From contig NKJC01000005.1 of NCBI GenBank assembly GCA_002256435.1, forward strand, positions 62,001 to 126,000: a stretch of DNA of 64,000 bases, written 5' to 3'. Origin of the DNA: Chitinophagaceae bacterium BSSC1. GTDB lineage: Bacteria; Bacteroidota; Bacteroidia; Chitinophagales; Chitinophagaceae. The translations under genes were made by a program, and so were the position numbers. Below, in pieces: positions 61,888-64,000 of the stretch. Positions within the stretch are counted from its first letter, which is position 1, and the number at the start of each line of letters is the position of its first letter. The notes below the pieces were generated by a model, which was not told the DNA's origin, searched no databases, and was given only the letters and a program-made list of their open reading frames with translations.

Positions 61888-62919
61888 ATGAAATACGAAG
61901 CTGTAACCATCAAAGACATTGCCAAGGCCTTGGGGTTGTCCACCTCTACGGTATCTAGGGCTTTGAGGGACAGTTATGAGATTAGCCCTACTACTAAAAA
62001 ACAGGTCTTGGAATATGCCGAGCAAATCAACTATCGGCCCAACCCTATTGCACTTAGTTTAAAGGAAAAAAGGAGTAGGTCTATTGGGGTCATCGTTTGT
62101 GAAATTGCCAATAGTTTTTTCTCTCAAGCCATTAACGGCATAGAGTCCATTGCCTATGACAAGGGATACAATGTCATTATTTCTCAAAGTCATGAATCCT
62201 ATGAACGAGAGGTAATTGACTTACAATATTTGGCATCCCGATCAATTGATGGTTTATTAATTTCAGTTTCAGCAGAAACAGAGGATTTTTCTCACTTGAA
62301 AAATTTACACGACAGAGGATTTCCAATTGTGTTTTTTGACCGCGTAGCAGAAAGCATTAATACCCATAAAGTAATTGTAGACAATTTCAAGGGAGCTTAT
62401 GATGCTACCAAACATTTATTGGATAAAGGACACGAGCATATTGCTAACCTTGCCGGTTCACCCCATTTGTCAATTACCAAAGAAAGATTGGGCGGTTATA
62501 GAAAAGCCTTAGAAGACCATGGCTTAACTTATCAAGAGTCTTATACTGAATTTTGCCTGCATGGTGGCATGTTATATGAAGAAGTAGAAGCTGCCTTGAA
62601 TAGGTTTACTTCTTTAGCGCAAATTCCAGATGCGATTGTTGCGTCTGCAGATAAATTGACCACCAATTGTTTGCGTTATTTCAAATCTAAGGGCATTAAG
62701 GTTCCAGAAGAAGTAGCACTGATGGGCTTTTCAAATCTGGACCTAACTGATTTACTTTCCCCTTCTTTATCAGTGGTAAAACAACCTGCTTTTGAAATGG
62801 GGCAATTAGCCACAGAACTCTTACTCCAATTGATTGAAAGCAAGAGACCCATTACAGAGTTTGAATACAAAGTACTTCCCTTAGAATTAATGATTCGGGA
62901 ATCTTCTTTAAAGCACTAA
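61888..62919 (+). CDS. LacI family transcriptional regulator
   Basis: The 343-residue protein has a LacI headpiece (TIKDIAKALGLSTSTVSRALR, residues about 7-27) with a hinge-helix region (NPIALSLKEKRS). A periplasmic-binding-protein-like ligand domain follows: SIGVIVCEIANSFFSQAINGIESIAYDKGY, VDNFKGAYDATKHLLDKGHEHI and VALMGFSNLDLTDLLSPSLSVVKQP. Such a domain binds a sugar effector; KDG or a related uronate intermediate is a fair guess from context. It is divergent from susC and 5 bp from the convergent GH43 gene. It is the only LacI-type gene in the window and so the best candidate to bind the three operators. Confidence 0.93.
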   Translation: MKYEAVTIKDIAKALGLSTSTVSRALRDSYEISPTTKKQVLEYAEQINYRPNPIALSLKEKRSRSIGVIVCEIANSFFSQAINGIESIAYDKGYNVIISQSHESYEREVIDLQYLASRSIDGLLISVSAETEDFSHLKNLHDRGFPIVFFDRVAESINTHKVIVDNFKGAYDATKHLLDKGHEHIANLAGSPHLSITKERLGGYRKALEDHGLTYQESYTEFCLHGGMLYEEVEAALNRFTSLAQIPDAIVASADKLTTNCLRYFKSKGIKVPEEVALMGFSNLDLTDLLSPSLSVVKQPAFEMGQLATELLLQLIESKRPITEFEYKVLPLELMIRESSLKH

Positions 62920-62924
62920 TAAAA

Positions 62925-64000
62925 TTAGGGCAATAAGGGCTCTACCCTAAACCAATCTATATCGGCGTAGCCAGCATCATTAGTATTTTCAGTTCTGGTG
63001 CAATACAATCCAATTTTGGCTCCAATCCACCTACTTACTTCTGCCTGAAATGGCGTGGTCAAATTGGTATACTCTTTATCATTCCAACTATAACTAAATT
63101 GACAAATACCGCCAGCGCCTACTTTAACCCTTAACCAAATTTGGTTGCCAATATTTTGTGCTAGTGTCTGTTCCATTTCCTTGCTTCCTTTCTGAGCGTC
63201 TTTACAGGTGGTGTAGACCAAATTAATCCCAGACTTGGTGGTTTTAAATCCTAAGGAAGCAAAGCTATATCCCATGACCACTAAACCCACTTTTTCATTG
63301 CTGATTTTAGTATTGGGATAAAATAGAATTTTAGTAGTGACCATGAATTTTTCGGCTGGAAATTTTTGCTGAATCACATTGGGTACGTCCCATAGATTTT
63401 TGGCTGAATCAGGAACCTTATCTGCATATAATCTGAGTGTTCCTTTTTCTTGATTCATAAAATGCCAAGTTCCTTTTGCATTGGACTGCCACTGCCATTG
63501 TTTGCCCAGCTGTACGCCATTAAACTCATCCGATTCTGCTGGCGTTTGGATGGGCCAGGTTTTACCCACATTCGGTTTTTGATAGATTAAAACAGGTTCT
63601 CCTTTCCCAACATTATTTTTATCTACACCTATCACTGGCCAATCAGCCACCCATTTCATGGGCTGTAAATGCATGACCCTTCCATAAACACCTTTGTCCT
63701 GAAAATGTAAGAACCAGTCTTCTCCGGTTTGAGTGTTCACCCAAGCTCCTTGGTGAGGGCCATTAATGGGTGAACTACCTTGGTCCATCACTACCTTTCT
63801 TTCATAGGGACCGTAAATATTTTTTGATCTTAGCACCAACTGCCATCCTGTGCTTACGCCTCCTGCGGGTGCAAAAATGTAGTAGTATCCATTTCTTTGG
63901 TACATTTTGGGACCTTCAATGGTGGGGTCCTTTTCATGACCATCATATACAATCACGCCTTGATCCAATACCTTGTCTGCACTGGCATTTAATTTTTTAA
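62925..64000 (-). CDS. GH43-family glycoside hydrolase, 5' part off the window
   Basis: The frame is open from 64000 to the stop at 62925; the start codon is outside the window. The visible 358 residues begin within a beta-propeller with KDPTIEGPKMYQRNGYYYIFAPAGGV, where EGP holds the catalytic acid Glu of GH43. A C-terminal beta-sandwich of the GH43 C2 type follows (from about GKTWPIQTPAESDEFNG to the end, with WIGAKIGLYCTRTENTNDAGYADIDWFRV). GH43 enzymes remove arabinose or xylose and related side chains, consistent with pectin side-chain removal. It is tail-to-tail with lacI. Confidence 0.88.
   Translation of the reverse strand, partial: KKLNASADKVLDQGVIVYDGHEKDPTIEGPKMYQRNGYYYIFAPAGGVSTGWQLVLRSKNIYGPYERKVVMDQGSSPINGPHQGAWVNTQTGEDWFLHFQDKGVYGRVMHLQPMKWVADWPVIGVDKNNVGKGEPVLIYQKPNVGKTWPIQTPAESDEFNGVQLGKQWQWQSNAKGTWHFMNQEKGTLRLYADKVPDSAKNLWDVPNVIQQKFPAEKFMVTTKILFYPNTKISNEKVGLVVMGYSFASLGFKTTKSGINLVYTTCKDAQKGSKEMEQTLAQNIGNQIWLRVKVGAGGICQFSYSWNDKEYTNLTTPFQAEVSRWIGAKIGLYCTRTENTNDAGYADIDWFRVEPLLP

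Noticed and set aside
1..64000. tRNA, rRNA, CRISPR array, insertion sequence or prophage
   Set aside because: By eye none of the intergenic gaps shows a cloverleaf, direct-repeat/spacer array, or terminal inverted repeats with a transposase; gaps are mostly short. A tRNAscan or CRISPR search could still change this for short or degenerate elements.

Overview
The window is chromosomal DNA of a Bacteroidota bacterium, most likely family Chitinophagaceae. The evidence is SusC/SusD-type outer-membrane proteins, gliding genes gldF/gldG, a fused MurF-alanine racemase, a HmuR/HmuY pair, a DksA-like protein without zinc cysteines, very short gene spacing, no Shine-Dalgarno signals, and -7 boxes of the Bacteroidota form TAnnTTTG in front of several housekeeping genes. 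The family is an inference; the genus cannot be read from the sequence. I saw no rRNA or tRNA gene, no CRISPR array, no transposase and no phage gene.

Region 1 (1-6.3 kb): the 5' part of scpA (TTG start), mscL, an EamA exporter, then a visibly AT-rich stretch (about 2.0-6.3 kb) with two thioredoxin-fold TlpA-like proteins and a secreted CarboxypepD_reg-like protein. Region 2 (6.3-34.6 kb) is mostly core housekeeping: a Fic enzyme with four copies of one operator in its promoter, frr, an orphan N-terminal transketolase subunit, rbfA with a lipoprotein-export-type permease, an MsbA-like ABC exporter, a DksA-like protein with a long Ala/Lys/Pro tail, ileS with a swapped signature motif, hmuR-hmuY, a D-lactate dehydrogenase, terC-murF/alr-lspA, gldF-gldG, a proline-rich secreted protein, iscS-iscU-iscA, methylmalonyl-CoA epimerase, and acpP-fabF-rnc.

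Region 3 (35-64 kb) is a pectin and hexuronate utilisation locus. A minus-strand run from susC to uxaC (61489 to 45735) carries susC, susD, an acetylesterase-GH28 fusion, a GH105-DUF4350 fusion, a pectinesterase-PL10 fusion, uxaB, uxaA and uxaC. It is followed by kduD-kduI-kdgK2. Across a divergent promoter lie kdgK-yhcH on the plus strand and eda-transporter-DUF6807-YcxB-DUF1080 on the minus strand. Together they encode polymer capture, de-esterification and cleavage, both routes to 2-keto-3-deoxygluconate (galacturonate via UxaC/UxaB/UxaA, unsaturated uronate via KduI/KduD), then phosphorylation (KdgK) and cleavage (Eda). A LacI-family regulator and a GH43 enzyme that runs off the end close the window.

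The strongest new observation is a shared LacI-type operator, best copy TACGCAATCGTTTGCGTA. It occurs only in the three main promoter regions of the pectin/uronate locus: eda/kdgK, kduD, and susC/lacI. This suggests one LacI regulator controls the whole locus instead of the hybrid two-component systems typical of Bacteroides pectin loci. Other points of note are the GIHH signature of IleRS, the four-fold Fic operator, and several multi-domain fusions among the pectin enzymes.
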